Source of the DNA: a virus
Virus record (IMG/VR): IMGVR_UViG_3300036818_000105
Span: 60,492-124,491 of that record
Strand: one strand, 5' to 3'
DNA length: 64,000 bases
The position numbers were made by a program, and so were the translations under genes. A model generated the notes under the pieces. It saw only the letters and a list, made by a program, of their open reading frames with translations, had not been told where the DNA came from and did not search any database. Every line of letters begins with the position of its first letter. The first letter of the stretch is position 1. Of this stretch, positions 63,187 through 64,000 are shown piece by piece.

Positions 63187-63668
63187 GACGCGACCTCCTC
63201 GTCCGCTACTTCCAGCGCGTCTCTCCGGCCGGACCTGCGGATCAGGGAGTCAGCCGAGCGGCACGGCCCTGTCTTGTGCGGCTTGCGCGCGCAGACCCTC
63301 ACCCCGCCGCCCCTGCGGGCCGTCATCCGCTTCCCGCAAAGCTCTTCCGCTGCCGCCGCGTCTCGTGCCGCCCTGTCCTTGCGGGCGGCCTCAAGGCACG
63401 CCTCGCAGGGCTTCTCGCGGTCCCGGTAATGACGCCTCGCGCCTGAGGGCGTGCCGCACCCGGCGGTCCGCGACCGTCCCGGCCTCGCGGGCGCGGTGTC
63501 GGGCATCGAGGCGAGGCGCTGCAACGGCGTCTTGGGAAGGCCCGGGTTCGCGAGTACCTTCTCCGGGCGGCCGCGCGAGGGACGGCCGGAAGTCGCGCCG
63601 TAGACGTAGGGAATGAACTCCGCGCTGTCCGCGAGGCTGCCGGGGCCGAATGCTTTTACGGTCGCCAC
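63183..63668 (-). CDS. Hypothetical protein with actinophage RHYR...C motif
   Basis: GTG 63668 overlaps the upstream gene end. The 161-residue product contains CGTPSGARRHYRDREKPCEACLEAARKD over residues 75-105, a common actinophage motif, and CGKRMTARRGGGVRVCARKPHKTGPC near the end, likely a zinc site. Function unknown. Confidence 0.6.
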   Translation of the reverse strand: MATVKAFGPGSLADSAEFIPYVYGATSGRPSRGRPEKVLANPGLPKTPLQRLASMPDTAPARPGRSRTAGCGTPSGARRHYRDREKPCEACLEAARKDRAARDAAAAEELCGKRMTARRGGGVRVCARKPHKTGPCRSADSLIRRSGRRDALEVADEEVAS

Positions 63669-64000
63669 CGCGGCCTCCCGCCCGGCGCGGCGCACGCCCA
63701 GAAGTGACCGGCGGCATCCCCGAGGAAGCCGCAATCAGGGCAGGCGGGCAGGCGGCCGGGCGGGGTCGCCCGGCTCGCGCCGTCCGCCGCAAGGGCCTCG
63801 AGGGTGGTTCCCAGTACCCGCGCCAGTGCCTCAGCACGTGCTACGGGGATGCGCTGCGCCGCGCTCTCGAACAGGCTCATCGATGACTGAGGGACCCCGG
63901 CCCTCGCGGCGGCCGTTGTCAGCGGCAGGCCCGCGCCCTCCCGGAGCCTCCTGGCGTTCCGCGCGACGTTCCGGGTCTGCTCCCATGACAGCAGCGCCCC
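63656..64000 (-). CDS. XRE-family HTH protein with C-terminal zinc motif (5' end outside)
   Basis: The frame is open to the window end. Visible residues form an XRE domain (RNARRLREGAGLPLTTAAARAGVPQSSMSLFESAAQRIPVARAEALARVLG in order) and a C-terminal CPDCGFL...FWACAAP site. It is probably complete or nearly so just beyond position 64000. Likely a regulator of the right-end operon. Confidence 0.75.
   Translation of the reverse strand, partial: GALLSWEQTRNVARNARRLREGAGLPLTTAAARAGVPQSSMSLFESAAQRIPVARAEALARVLGTTLEALAADGASRATPPGRLPACPDCGFLGDAAGHFWACAAPGGRPRWRP

Overview
The window looks like a 64 kb piece of a temperate tailed phage (siphovirus type) of a high-GC actinomycete, either a phage genome or a prophage. 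The reasons are the very high GC, the many GTG and TTG starts, ATGA/GTGA-coupled operons, possible leaderless genes, DUF397 and BldC-like proteins, and a standard late-genes / integrase / early-genes layout. Terminase and portal are not in the window and must lie left of position 1. No host flank is visible at either end. No stand-alone endolysin or holin was recognised.

Layout. 1-5470 (+) holds genes that probably follow the portal, including a large protein with a C-terminal ADP-ribosyltransferase domain. 5471-7546 is a compact Ro60/Y-RNA module: two Y-RNA-like structures, one carrying a circularly permuted tRNA shape with canonical spacings, followed by a TROVE/vWA (Ro60, Rsr) gene and a strong terminator. 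7602-18972 (+) is the head and neck module (protease-scaffold fusion, decoration protein, HK97-type major capsid protein, neck proteins, tail tube, tail chaperones), with one inserted secreted-protein gene at 17100. 18988-35633 (+) is the tail: tape measure with a lysozyme-like domain, a Dit-like protein with a large glycine-rich domain, baseplate hub, fibre-like paralogues and a large repeat protein, interrupted by an antisense HNH-AP2 endonuclease gene. 35690-39709 is the lysogeny module: a terminator, three leftward genes with four BldC/excisionase-type HTH domains, an XRE regulator coupled to a tyrosine integrase, and a candidate attP overlapping a fragment of the 3' end of msrA.

To the right of attP, 39872-64000 is almost entirely leftward and made of small overlapping genes (early or accessory functions). 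It contains a rightward, probably leaderless FxSxx-COOH type RiPP precursor (40194), a HIT protein, a HAD-like phosphatase, many small regulators, two HicA-like proteins, a RyR-domain protein, two DUF397 proteins, a second HNH-AP2 endonuclease coupled to a DNA methyltransferase, a PD-(D/E)XK nuclease, and a replication initiator with iteron-like repeats inside its gene. Two divergent control regions, 50762-50853 and 61602-61678, carry inverted-repeat operators next to small rightward DNA-binding protein genes (HTH and RHH) and probably drive the two long leftward operons.

Most noteworthy are the phage-borne Ro60 with tandem Y RNAs, the orphan FxSxx peptide near the integrase, the iterons inside the replication gene, the ADP-ribosyltransferase in the head region, and a 40-bp promoter-operator element repeated 24 kb apart.
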